This document shows positions 15,988 to 23,784 of a DNA stretch of 64,000 nt, in pieces (position 1 is the stretch's first letter; every line of letters begins with the position of its first letter). The notes below the pieces were generated by a model, which was not told where the DNA came from, ran no database searches, and was given only the letters and a program-made list of their open reading frames with translations. Made by a program: the position numbers and the translations under genes. This DNA is from Pseudonocardia sp. 73-21. GTDB lineage: Bacteria; Actinomycetota; Actinomycetes; Mycobacteriales; Pseudonocardiaceae. Location: assembly GCF_001899645.1 (NCBI RefSeq), contig NZ_MKVV01000020.1, positions 62,001 through 126,000 on the forward strand, written 5' to 3'.

Positions 15988-16015
15988 GATTGCACGACGA
16001 CGTCAGGACCTGCGC

Positions 16016-16885
16016 ATGGACGGCAAGACACTGCTGGAGCGGGAGCAGGAGCACCCGCAGGACGTGGTGGTGGAGCGGGACGGCCGCCGCGTCGTCACGA
16101 TGGACTCCGCCCGCTACGTCGACGCGGGCAACACCCTGACCGACGTGGTGGTGCCCGCCTCCTACATCGGCGTGCTGCCCGCGCGGATGATCGCGATCCA
16201 CCGGCCGCGCGGTGTGATCGGCCACGACGCCTGCGTCGGCAAGGACGGCGCCGGCATCGCGGGTCTCTGGTACCTGGAGGCGCTGGGCATCCCCGCCGCC
16301 ACCGCCGACGGGATGACGGCCGACATGGGCAACGGCGCCGATCTCTACGAGAGCGGCGTGGTCAAGCACGTCAACTACATCGCCGAGACGTGCGGGGTGA
16401 AGGCGGGCATGACGGTCCGCGAGGCCGCCGACGTGCTGCTCGACAACGACCCGACCGACACCGAGGTGGGCAACAAGGTCCGCCGCGAGGTCGTCGAGAC
16501 CCACGACAGCGGCCGGCGCGTCGTCGTCACCGACTCGATCGTCTGGGCCTATCCCGAGGACGAGAACACCTCGGTCCTGGTCACGGCCGGCCACACCGGC
16601 CGCAGCGGCGCGAAGTTCCTGCTCGAGGCCAAGCCGTGGGGGTTCATCTGCCACGACGGCGGGATGAGCAAGAACCGCTCCGGCATCGCCGGCCTGCAGA
16701 CCGCCGACGAGGCGGGGCTCGCCGGGGCCTGCATCGACGGCACCACCGCACCCATCGGCGACGCGTTCCTCGGCTACGCCCACGGCCTGATCAGCGCGCA
16801 CAACGAGGCAGCGGCCCGGCGCGGGGTGCAGGTCGGCATGACCGTCAAGGAGGCCGCCCACCTGCTTCTCGTGGGCGAGGCATGA
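16016..16885 (+). CDS. uncharacterised protein with an internal duplication
   Basis: 289 residues; I do not recognise a family name. It is built of two similar halves. Copy 1 starts near residue 62 (RPRGVIGHDACVGKDGAGIAG) and ends GVKAGMTVREAADVLL; copy 2 starts near residue 204 (KPWGFICHDGGMSKNRSGIAG) and ends GVQVGMTVKEAAHLLL. Both share G-(V/F)-I-x-HD, SGIAGL/AGIAGL, a central D, and a late GMTVxEAA. No signal peptide or membrane helix. The conserved HD pair and a Cys could form an active site. It heads a tightly overlapped catabolic operon, so an enzymatic or accessory role in the pathway is inferred. A paralogue lies at the left edge of the window. Shine-Dalgarno is weak (CAGGA). Confidence 0.75.
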   Translation: MDGKTLLEREQEHPQDVVVERDGRRVVTMDSARYVDAGNTLTDVVVPASYIGVLPARMIAIHRPRGVIGHDACVGKDGAGIAGLWYLEALGIPAATADGMTADMGNGADLYESGVVKHVNYIAETCGVKAGMTVREAADVLLDNDPTDTEVGNKVRREVVETHDSGRRVVVTDSIVWAYPEDENTSVLVTAGHTGRSGAKFLLEAKPWGFICHDGGMSKNRSGIAGLQTADEAGLAGACIDGTTAPIGDAFLGYAHGLISAHNEAAARRGVQVGMTVKEAAHLLLVGEA

Positions 16886-17247
16886 CGGAGCTGACGGCCG
16901 GCTTCTGGTCGGCGGCCGAGCGGCGCGAGCTGGTGCGGCCGGTGTGCGGCGACTGCGGGCGCAACTTCTTCACGCCGCAGATCGCCTGCCCGGAGTGCCT
17001 GTCGGAGAACTGGTCCTACGAGCCGAGTTCCGGGTGCGGCCGGGTCTACAGCGCCACCGTCGTGCACAAGGCGTCGACGCCGGGGGTGGAGGTGCCGTTC
17101 CACCTCGGCATCGTCGACCTCGACGAGGGGTGGAGCATGCTCACCACCCTGGTCGGCAGCCGGCTGCCCGCCATCGACGCGCCCGTCGAGGTGACCTGGC
17201 TGGAGCGGGACGGCCGTACGGTCCCGGCCTTCCGGGAGACGGCATGA
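16882..17247 (+). CDS. DUF35 zinc-ribbon / OB-fold acyl-CoA-associated protein
   Basis: 121 residues: an N-terminal helix (GFWSAAERRELVRPVC), a rubredoxin-like zinc ribbon CGDCG-x12-CPEC, and a C-terminal OB fold (GRVYSATVVHKAS, VPFHLGIVDLDEGWSMLT). DUF35 proteins bind acyl-CoA and partner with thiolase-fold proteins; in actinomycete steroid degradation they form the Ltp2 side-chain retro-aldolase and the MaoC-type hydratase complexes. It overlaps both neighbours by four bases (ATGA), and the next gene is just such a thiolase-fold partner, which supports a two-subunit enzyme. Confidence 0.85.
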   Translation: MTELTAGFWSAAERRELVRPVCGDCGRNFFTPQIACPECLSENWSYEPSSGCGRVYSATVVHKASTPGVEVPFHLGIVDLDEGWSMLTTLVGSRLPAIDAPVEVTWLERDGRTVPAFRETA

Positions 17248-18401
17248 GGCTCGACGAGGTGGCGATCGTCGGCGTCGGTCTGACCCCGCAGGTCAAGCGC
17301 TCGGAGAAGAACTCCCTGCAGGTGGCGCTCGACGCCGCCAGGCTCGCGCTGGCCGACGCGGGCCTGCGCCACACCGACGTCGACGGGATCGCGGCGCGCT
17401 GGCCCGGCCCCGGCGGCACGGAGCTCGCCCCCGGTTCGGCCGACTGGTCGACGCTGCTGGGCGTCCCGCTGGGCTGGATCGGCGACTCCTACCCGCAGGG
17501 CGTGCCCGCCCTGGTCGACGCGGCCGGTGCGATCCTCACCGGCCAGGCCACGACGGTGCTGATCACCGGCGGGCAGGCCGGGGTGCTGGGCGGTGGCACG
17601 GTCGCGGCCTACACCCGGCCCGGCAACGAGTTCGTCGAGCCGTTCGGGGCGTTCACCGCCACGCACTTCGCGCTGGTGGCGCAGCGCCACCTCGCCCGGT
17701 TCCCGCACGCCCGCCGGGGGATGGCCGAGATCGCCGCCACCATCAGGAACACCGGTTCGGTGAACCCGGCCGCCGTGATGCACGGCCGCGGCCCGTACAC
17801 CGCCGACGACGTGCTCACCGCGCCGCCGGTCGTCGACCCGTTCACGCTGCTCGACCTGTGCCTGGCCTCGGAGGGCGGCGCTGCCGTCGTCGTCACGACG
17901 CTGGAGCGGGCGCGCGACCTGCCGCACCCGCCGGTGGTGCTGCTGGGCGCGGGCATGGAGTGGCTGCGGCAGCAGTACGTCGACCCGGCCCGCTACGAGC
18001 AGGTGTGGTCGATCGGCTCGGCGGCCGCGCGCAAGGCGTTCGGGCAGGCCGGGCTCGGCCCCTCGGACGTCGACGTCGCCCAGCTCTACGACGTCAACTC
18101 GCTCGAGGTGGCCCGCCAGTTCGAGGCGCTCGGGTTCTGCGGCGAGGGCGAGGGCACGGACTTCGCGCTGGCCACCGGCATCGGAGCCGACGGCAAGCTG
18201 CCCACCTGCACCGACGGCGGCCTGCTGTCGTTCAGCCACATCGGCTGGGGCGCGCCCACCCTCAAGCTCGCCGAGGCCGTGCACCAGGTGCGCGGCACGG
18301 CGGGCGACCGCCAGATCGCCCGGGCGGAGATCGCGCTCGCCGCGGGCGCCGGCTCCGGAGCCCAGTACTACAACCTCGCGCTGCTCGGCCGGGCGCGGTA
18401 A
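17244..18401 (+). CDS. thiolase-fold protein, Ltp2/SCPx-like (retro-aldolase candidate)
   Basis: 385 residues with the thiolase fold (VAIVGVGLTPQVKR start; TDGGLLSFSHIGWGAPTLKLAEAVHQ near the end). The position of the thiolase nucleophile Cys is occupied by the SYPQGVPALVDAAG stretch, with no Cys, so a Claisen thiolase reaction is unlikely. Ltp2-type aldolases also lack it and cleave beta-hydroxyacyl-CoA side chains with a DUF35 partner. The upstream DUF35 gene overlaps this one by four bases. I infer carbon-carbon cleavage of a tertiary beta-hydroxyacyl-CoA; the substrate is unknown. Confidence 0.78.
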   Translation: MRLDEVAIVGVGLTPQVKRSEKNSLQVALDAARLALADAGLRHTDVDGIAARWPGPGGTELAPGSADWSTLLGVPLGWIGDSYPQGVPALVDAAGAILTGQATTVLITGGQAGVLGGGTVAAYTRPGNEFVEPFGAFTATHFALVAQRHLARFPHARRGMAEIAATIRNTGSVNPAAVMHGRGPYTADDVLTAPPVVDPFTLLDLCLASEGGAAVVVTTLERARDLPHPPVVLLGAGMEWLRQQYVDPARYEQVWSIGSAAARKAFGQAGLGPSDVDVAQLYDVNSLEVARQFEALGFCGEGEGTDFALATGIGADGKLPTCTDGGLLSFSHIGWGAPTLKLAEAVHQVRGTAGDRQIARAEIALAAGAGSGAQYYNLALLGRAR

Positions 18402-18417
18402 CTCGAGGAGGAGCTAC

Positions 18418-19560
18418 ATGACCACGATCGAGGCGCCGCGAGCAGCGGGCACGTCGGACCCCAGGAAGACCGGCATCATCGACTCCGACGTCCACCCGAA
18501 CTTCGTGAACGGCATCCGCGACCTCACGCCGTACATGACCGAGACGTGGAAGAACCGGCTCGGCGTGAGCGGCGAGGACTGGGCCAAGGGGATGGCCGCG
18601 GCGCAGTTCACGCTGCCGCTCGACTACCTCTACATCAACTCCGCCGGTGCCTACCGCGAGGATGCGGCCCGCCCGGGGATGCCGCCCGCGACCGACCCGG
18701 ACTTCACCGCGCAGCACCTGCTCGACACGCACGGCATCTACCGGGCGGTGCTGCTGGCCGGGCAGTGCCTGGGCATCGGCGCGATGCCCGACGGCATGGT
18801 CGCGGCCACTATCGCGTCGGCCTACAACGAGTGGATGTGCGAGCGCTGGCTGCAGAACGACGTGCGCTGGCGCGGCGCGTTGTGCATCGCCCCGCAGGAC
18901 CCCGAGGCCGCCGTCGCGGAGATCGACCGCGTCGCGAAGCGCGACGGGATCGTCGCGGTGTTCATGCCGCTCGGGCAGATCCTCATGGGCGAGAAGCACT
19001 ACTGGCCCATCTACGAGGCCTGCGCGCGCCACGAGCTGCCGCTGGTGGTGCACCCCTCGGGCACGGAGAACGTGTTCGCGAAGGCGCCGCAGATGGCCGG
19101 CACGCCCACGTTCTACCTGGAGTGGCACACCGCGCTCGGGCAGATCCACCAGTCCAACACGCTCTCGATGATCTGCCACGGGGTGTTCGAGAAGTTCCCG
19201 GAGCTCAAATACATCATCGCCGAGGGCGGGTTCCTCTGGGCGCTCGAGGTGATGTGGAAGCTCGACCGCGACTGGAAGGGCCTGCGCAACGAGGTGCCGT
19301 GGCTCACCCGGCCGCCGTCGGAGTACCTGCTCGACCACATCCGCTTCACCACGCAGCCGTTCATCGAGCCGCACGACCCGACGCACGTCGCGCCGCTGAT
19401 GGAGATGCTGCACGCCGACCGGACGCTGATGTTCAGCTCCGACTACCCGCACTGGGACTTCGACAACCCGGACCGCTCGCTGCAGGCCGTCTCCAAGGAG
19501 CTGCGGCACAAGATCATGGTCGAGACCCCGCGAGCCGTCTACGGAGACCGCCTTGACTGA
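18418..19560 (+). CDS. amidohydrolase-2 family metal-dependent hydrolase/decarboxylase
   Basis: 380 residues, TIM-barrel amidohydrolase of the ACMSD/resorcylate-decarboxylase group: metal ligands in IDSDVHPN near residue 22, LVVHPSG near 205, MICHGVFEKFPELK near 245 and the catalytic Asp in FSSDYPHWDFD near 342. Members decarboxylate aromatic acids or hydrolyse activated ring compounds. GAGGAGGAG lies before the ATG. It is followed by a Rieske protein whose TTG start overlaps its end by eight bases, so both are made together. Confidence 0.8.
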   Translation: MTTIEAPRAAGTSDPRKTGIIDSDVHPNFVNGIRDLTPYMTETWKNRLGVSGEDWAKGMAAAQFTLPLDYLYINSAGAYREDAARPGMPPATDPDFTAQHLLDTHGIYRAVLLAGQCLGIGAMPDGMVAATIASAYNEWMCERWLQNDVRWRGALCIAPQDPEAAVAEIDRVAKRDGIVAVFMPLGQILMGEKHYWPIYEACARHELPLVVHPSGTENVFAKAPQMAGTPTFYLEWHTALGQIHQSNTLSMICHGVFEKFPELKYIIAEGGFLWALEVMWKLDRDWKGLRNEVPWLTRPPSEYLLDHIRFTTQPFIEPHDPTHVAPLMEMLHADRTLMFSSDYPHWDFDNPDRSLQAVSKELRHKIMVETPRAVYGDRLD

Positions 19561-19942
19561 GTTGGCCACGCCCAGAGACGCACGGAGCGGTAACCGGCAC
19601 GTCATCGCGCCGGTGGACGAGTTCCCCTACGGCGAGCGCCGGATCGTGACCATCGAGGGCCGCGCGATCGGCGTGCTCAACGTCGGCGGGACGTTCTACG
19701 CGCTGCGCAACAGCTGCCCGCACCACGGCGCCCCGCTCTGCGAGGGCGTCGTGAAGGGGACGATGGCCGACACCCCGGCGCACGAGTACTCCTACATCCG
19801 CCACAACGAGTTCATCACCTGCCCGTGGCACGGCTACGAGTTCGACCTCGCGACCGGGCGCTCGCTCGTCGACCCGCAGAGGACCCGGGTCCGCACGTAC
19901 GAGGTCGCCGTGGAGGACGGCGACGTCGTCCTCTACGTCTAG
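19553..19942 (+). CDS. Rieske [2Fe-2S] protein
   Basis: 129 residues with a complete Rieske cluster site: SCPHHGAPLC (C-x-H) near residue 53 and TCPWHGYEF (C-x2-H) near residue 90, 35-40 residues apart. The size fits a soluble Rieske ferredoxin rather than an oxygenase alpha subunit; no oxygenase catalytic domain lies next to it. It may carry electrons to an oxygenase elsewhere, or act with the amidohydrolase before it, whose frame it overlaps. Start TTG at 19553 with GGAG six bases upstream. Confidence 0.8.
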   Translation: MTELATPRDARSGNRHVIAPVDEFPYGERRIVTIEGRAIGVLNVGGTFYALRNSCPHHGAPLCEGVVKGTMADTPAHEYSYIRHNEFITCPWHGYEFDLATGRSLVDPQRTRVRTYEVAVEDGDVVLYV

Positions 19943-19950
19943 GGGGAGAG

Positions 19951-21486
19951 ATGGACATCGGTGTCGCCGTCGCGACGCATGCCCGCAAGAACCCCGGTTC
20001 GGCCGCCGCGTTCGACGGCGACCGGTCGCTGACCTACCGCGACCTCGACGAGCGCTCCAACCGGCTCGCGAACGTCCTGCACGGCCGCTACGGCCTGGTC
20101 AAGGGCGACCGGGTGGCGGTGCTGCTGCGCAACCGGCTCGAGGTGGCGGAGGCGATCGTCGCGGTCACCAAGGCCGGTGGGGTGTACTGCGGGCTGAACT
20201 TCCGCATGAGCCTCGACGAGTACCGCGCGATCATGGCCAACGCCGGTGCGCGGATCCTGGTCACGGAGTCGGGGTTCGCCGAGACCGCGCAGACGCTCGC
20301 CGCCGAGTTCGACGTGGCGGTGCTCGACGTCGACGACCCGTCGCCCACCGGGTACGGATGCCTCGCCGACGCGTCGGCCGCGCCGCCGTCGACGCTGCAC
20401 GACCGCGCGCCGGACGACGAGTTCTGCATCGTCTACACGAGCGGCACCACCGGCACGCCCAAGGGAATCCTGTTCGACTCCCACGCGGTCGCGACACACG
20501 CCATGGTCGCGGGTCTCGAGTACGGGATGTCGGCGGCGTCGCGCTGGCTGCTGACCATCCCGCACAACTCGTCCGTGCAGATCACGCTCGCGCCGTCGTT
20601 CCTGCTGGGCGGCGCGGTCGGGTTCCTCGACGCGCGCGGGTTCGACCCCGGCGCGTTCGCCGCCGAGGCCACCCGGCGCGCGGCGACCCACACCTACCTG
20701 GTGCCCACGATGCTCTACCGCGTGCTGGAGGCGGGGCTCGACCGCACCTCGCTGCCCTCGCTGACGTCGGTCGGGTACGGCGCCGCGCCGATCGCCCCCG
20801 ACCGCGTCACGGAGCTGGTGAACCGCTTCGGGCCGGTGTTCTCCCAGCTCTACGGCATGGCCGAGGTGTGCTCGATCGCCACGATGCTCAGCCAGGACGA
20901 CCACCGGCTGATCGCGGCCGGCCACACCGGGCTCACGGCCTCGGCGGGCCGGGCGTCGTTCCTCGCGGACGTGCGTGTCGTGGACCAACAGGGCGGTGAC
21001 TGCCCGCCCGGCGAGCGCGGCGAGGTGCTCTTCCACACGCCCTACACGATGCGCTGCTACCACAAGGACCCGGAGAAGACGGCCGAGACCCTCGTCGACG
21101 GCTGGGTGCGCTCCGGCGACGTCGGCACGTTCGACGAGCAGGGCTACCTCTACATCGTCGACCGGATGAAGGACCTGATCATCCGCGGCGGCTACAACAT
21201 CACCCCCTCGGAGATCGAGCGCGTGCTCTACACGTTCCCGGGAGTGATCGAGGCGGCCGTGGTCGGGGTGCCGGACCGCGAGTGGGGCGAGGCGGTGCTG
21301 GCGGCCGTCGCCGTCCGGGACGGCGCGGTCGTCGACGAGGAGTCGCTGCGGGCGCACTGCAGGGCGGCCGGGCTGCCGAGCATCAAGATCCCCGAACGGG
21401 TCCTGACGATGGACTCGCTGCCCAAGAACGCCGTCGGCAAGATCGCCAAGCGTCAGGTCGTCGAGATCGCCGTGAAGGGAAGCTGA
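19951..21486 (+). CDS. acyl-CoA synthetase (AMP-forming ligase), second copy
   Basis: 511 residues of the ANL superfamily: VYTSGTTGTPKGILF near residue 160, GYGAAPIAP near 276, QLYGMAEV near 297, SGDVG near 388, DRMKDLIIRGGYNITPSEIE and the C-terminal KNAVGKIAKRQV with the catalytic Lys. It activates a carboxylate to acyl-CoA and is clearly different from the ligase at 2237, so the region handles two acids or an acid at two stages. AGGGGGAGAG directly precedes the ATG. The stop overlaps the next ATG by one base. Confidence 0.88.
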   Translation: MDIGVAVATHARKNPGSAAAFDGDRSLTYRDLDERSNRLANVLHGRYGLVKGDRVAVLLRNRLEVAEAIVAVTKAGGVYCGLNFRMSLDEYRAIMANAGARILVTESGFAETAQTLAAEFDVAVLDVDDPSPTGYGCLADASAAPPSTLHDRAPDDEFCIVYTSGTTGTPKGILFDSHAVATHAMVAGLEYGMSAASRWLLTIPHNSSVQITLAPSFLLGGAVGFLDARGFDPGAFAAEATRRAATHTYLVPTMLYRVLEAGLDRTSLPSLTSVGYGAAPIAPDRVTELVNRFGPVFSQLYGMAEVCSIATMLSQDDHRLIAAGHTGLTASAGRASFLADVRVVDQQGGDCPPGERGEVLFHTPYTMRCYHKDPEKTAETLVDGWVRSGDVGTFDEQGYLYIVDRMKDLIIRGGYNITPSEIERVLYTFPGVIEAAVVGVPDREWGEAVLAAVAVRDGAVVDEESLRAHCRAAGLPSIKIPERVLTMDSLPKNAVGKIAKRQVVEIAVKGS

Positions 21487-22235
21487 TGGACCTCGGGCTG
21501 ACCGGGAAGGTCGCGATCGTCACCGGCGCGAGCCGCGGGCTGGGCCGGGCGGCCGTCGAGGCGCTGGTGGCGGAGGGCGCGTCGGTGCTCGCCGCCGCCC
21601 GCTCCACGCCGGCGCTGGAGAAGCTGCAGGCCGGAGACCCGGAGCACATCGCGGTCGCGACCGTCGACATGCGCGACGCCGAGGAGGTCGCCGCTCTCGC
21701 CGACACGGCGGTGGAGCGGTTCGGCCGGCTCGACATCGTGGTCAACAACGCCGGCATCGCGCCCGCGGGGAAGTTCTCCGAGCAGTCGCAGGCCGAGTGG
21801 GACGAGGTGTTCGCCGTCAACGTGCGCGCACCCGCGGTGCTCGCCAGGGCGGCCGGGAGGCACTTCCTCGCGCAGCGCTCCGGCAAGGTGATCAACATCG
21901 CCAGTACGTCGGGGATCAACGGCAAGCCGATCCTCGTCTCGTACTCGGCGTCCAAGGGTGCGGTGCTCCAGTTCACGAAGGCGCTCGGGGCCGAGTGGGC
22001 GCGGTTCGGGATCCAGGTCAACGCCATCGCCCCGGGCGCGTTCTCCACCGACGCCCAGTCGGCTGTCCTGGAGTCGCCGGAGATCCTGGAGCGGCGGTTG
22101 CGGAAGATCCCGGCGGGCCGCATGGGCGACGTCGCGGAGTTCGGGCCGCTGGTCTGCTACCTGGCCTCGCCGCTCTCCGATTTCGTCAACGGATCGGTGC
22201 TGGTGATCGACGGGGGAGAGGTGACCAAGCTGTGA
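21486..22235 (+). CDS. SDR dehydrogenase/reductase
   Basis: 249 residues, classical SDR: TGASRGLG near residue 13, NNAG near 89, Ser in NIASTSG near 139 and YSASK near 155, PG motif after VNAIAPGAF. ARS after the second strand suggests NADP(H). It oxidises or reduces a hydroxyl/keto group of an unknown pathway intermediate. Its stop overlaps the GTG of the following amidohydrolase by four bases. Confidence 0.82.
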   Translation: MDLGLTGKVAIVTGASRGLGRAAVEALVAEGASVLAAARSTPALEKLQAGDPEHIAVATVDMRDAEEVAALADTAVERFGRLDIVVNNAGIAPAGKFSEQSQAEWDEVFAVNVRAPAVLARAAGRHFLAQRSGKVINIASTSGINGKPILVSYSASKGAVLQFTKALGAEWARFGIQVNAIAPGAFSTDAQSAVLESPEILERRLRKIPAGRMGDVAEFGPLVCYLASPLSDFVNGSVLVIDGGEVTKL

Positions 22236-23014
22236 TCATCGACGGGCACACCCACGTGTATCCCGACGCCGTCGCGAAGAAGGCCATCGCGGGCTCGCCG
22301 GCGGATCTGGAGCGCTACGGCGACGGCACGGTCGGTTCGCTGACCGAGGTCATGGCGGCCTCCGGTGTCGACCGCTCGGTGAGCCTCGGCATCGCCAACA
22401 CCCCGGAACGGGTGGAGAACGCGAACCGGTTCGCCGGCGGGCTCGACCGCTCGCGGTTCGTGCCGTTCGGCTCGGTGCACCCGGGTCTCTCCCCGGAGGA
22501 GAACGTGGCTTCGTTGCGCCGCCACGGGTTGCGGGGCGCGAAGGTGCACCCGATGTTCCAGGACCTGCGCATCGACGACCCGCGTCTGTACGCCACGCTC
22601 GACGCGATGTCCGGCGAGTTCGCGGTGATCATGCACGTGGGCGGGGCGGGCTCCGACCCCGGCGACCGCTGCAGCCCGGCCATGCTCGCCGACATCGTCC
22701 GCCGGTTCCCGCGGCTGGACCTGATCGCCTGCCACTTCGGCGGGTACAAGCGGTTCGAGGAGGCGGCCGAGATCGTCGTCGGGCTGCCGGTGTACCTCGA
22801 CACGTCGTGGCCGCCGAGTCTCGCGACCCTGGATCCGGCGCGGGTGCGGCAGGTCATCGAGAAGCACGGCCCGGAGCGCATCTGCTTCGCCTCCGACTGG
22901 CCGATGGCCGACCCGGCGGCCGAGATCGAGGTGATCCGCGCGCTCGGTCTCTCCGACGACGACACCGACGCGATCCTCGGCGGCACCATGGCCCGGCTGC
23001 TGGGGGTCACGTGA
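22232..23014 (+). CDS. amidohydrolase-2 family hydrolase
   Basis: 260 residues, short for the family. Metal and catalytic positions are visible: IIDGHTHVYPD at the N-terminus, AVIMHVGG near residue 132, LIACHFGGYKR near 168 and CFASDWPMADP near 223. Probable hydrolysis or decarboxylation of a ring-derived metabolite. GTG start at 22232 overlaps the upstream stop; the downstream SDR start overlaps its stop in the same way. Confidence 0.8.
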   Translation: MIIDGHTHVYPDAVAKKAIAGSPADLERYGDGTVGSLTEVMAASGVDRSVSLGIANTPERVENANRFAGGLDRSRFVPFGSVHPGLSPEENVASLRRHGLRGAKVHPMFQDLRIDDPRLYATLDAMSGEFAVIMHVGGAGSDPGDRCSPAMLADIVRRFPRLDLIACHFGGYKRFEEAAEIVVGLPVYLDTSWPPSLATLDPARVRQVIEKHGPERICFASDWPMADPAAEIEVIRALGLSDDDTDAILGGTMARLLGVT

Positions 23015-23784
23015 GCCGGCGGGTCGCCGTCGTCACCGGTGGCACCCGCGGCATCGGGCGGGCGATCCTGGAGCGGCTCGCCGTCGACCACGACTGCGTG
23101 GTGCACGGCCGCCGCGACGCGGCGGCCGCCGACGAGGTGGCCCAGATCGTCGGCCGCAAGGGCGCGGAGTCGCTCGTCGCGCTCGTCGACCTGGCCGATC
23201 CCGACGGCGTCGACGAGTTCGCCGATGCCGTGCTGGACCGGTTCGGGCGCGTCGACACCCTTGTCGCCAACGCCGCGTCCACCGCGTTCAAGCCGCTCGC
23301 CGACCTCGCCGGACGGCACAGCCGGCTGACGTTCGCGACGGTCGTCGACTCGCTGGTCGAGATGGTGCACCGGTTCGCGCCGGCCATGGGCGCGGGCGGA
23401 CGCATCCTGACGATCGGCGGCCTCGACGCCCGGTTCGCCCAGTCCGGCCACGGGCTGCTCGGGGGCGCCAAGGCCGCGCTGGAGGCCCTGACCCGTTCCT
23501 GGGCGGTGGAGCTGGGCCCGCGTGGTGTCACGGCCAACACGATCGTCCCCGGCCCGGTGCTCACCGACTCGCTGGAGACCTACCTCGCCGGCCGCGAGGA
23601 CGTCCGTGCGCTGCTCGTGGACCACACACCCGTCGGCCGCCTCTGCACGCCCGGTGACATCGCCGACGTCGCCGCCTTCCTGGTCTCACCGGCCGGCGCG
23701 ATGATCTCGGGACAGGTCATCACGGTGGACGGCGGGATCAGCGCCCAGGGTGGTCCGTGGGGAGCGATGCGGGACCTCTGGTGA
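23011..23784 (+). CDS. SDR-fold protein lacking the usual Ser and Tyr
   Basis: 257 residues with a normal nucleotide site (TGGTRGIG near residue 10) and a normal C-terminal SDR end (GQVITVDGG). In the active-site region, however, the Ser position reads TIGGLDARF and the YxxxK position reads LGGAK: the lysine is kept but the tyrosine is Leu and the serine is Gly. It may have changed chemistry, be a partner subunit or be inactive. GTG start overlaps the upstream stop by four bases. Its last 99 bases overlap the convergent MFS gene. Confidence 0.75.
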   Translation: MSRRVAVVTGGTRGIGRAILERLAVDHDCVVHGRRDAAAADEVAQIVGRKGAESLVALVDLADPDGVDEFADAVLDRFGRVDTLVANAASTAFKPLADLAGRHSRLTFATVVDSLVEMVHRFAPAMGAGGRILTIGGLDARFAQSGHGLLGGAKAALEALTRSWAVELGPRGVTANTIVPGPVLTDSLETYLAGREDVRALLVDHTPVGRLCTPGDIADVAAFLVSPAGAMISGQVITVDGGISAQGGPWGAMRDLW

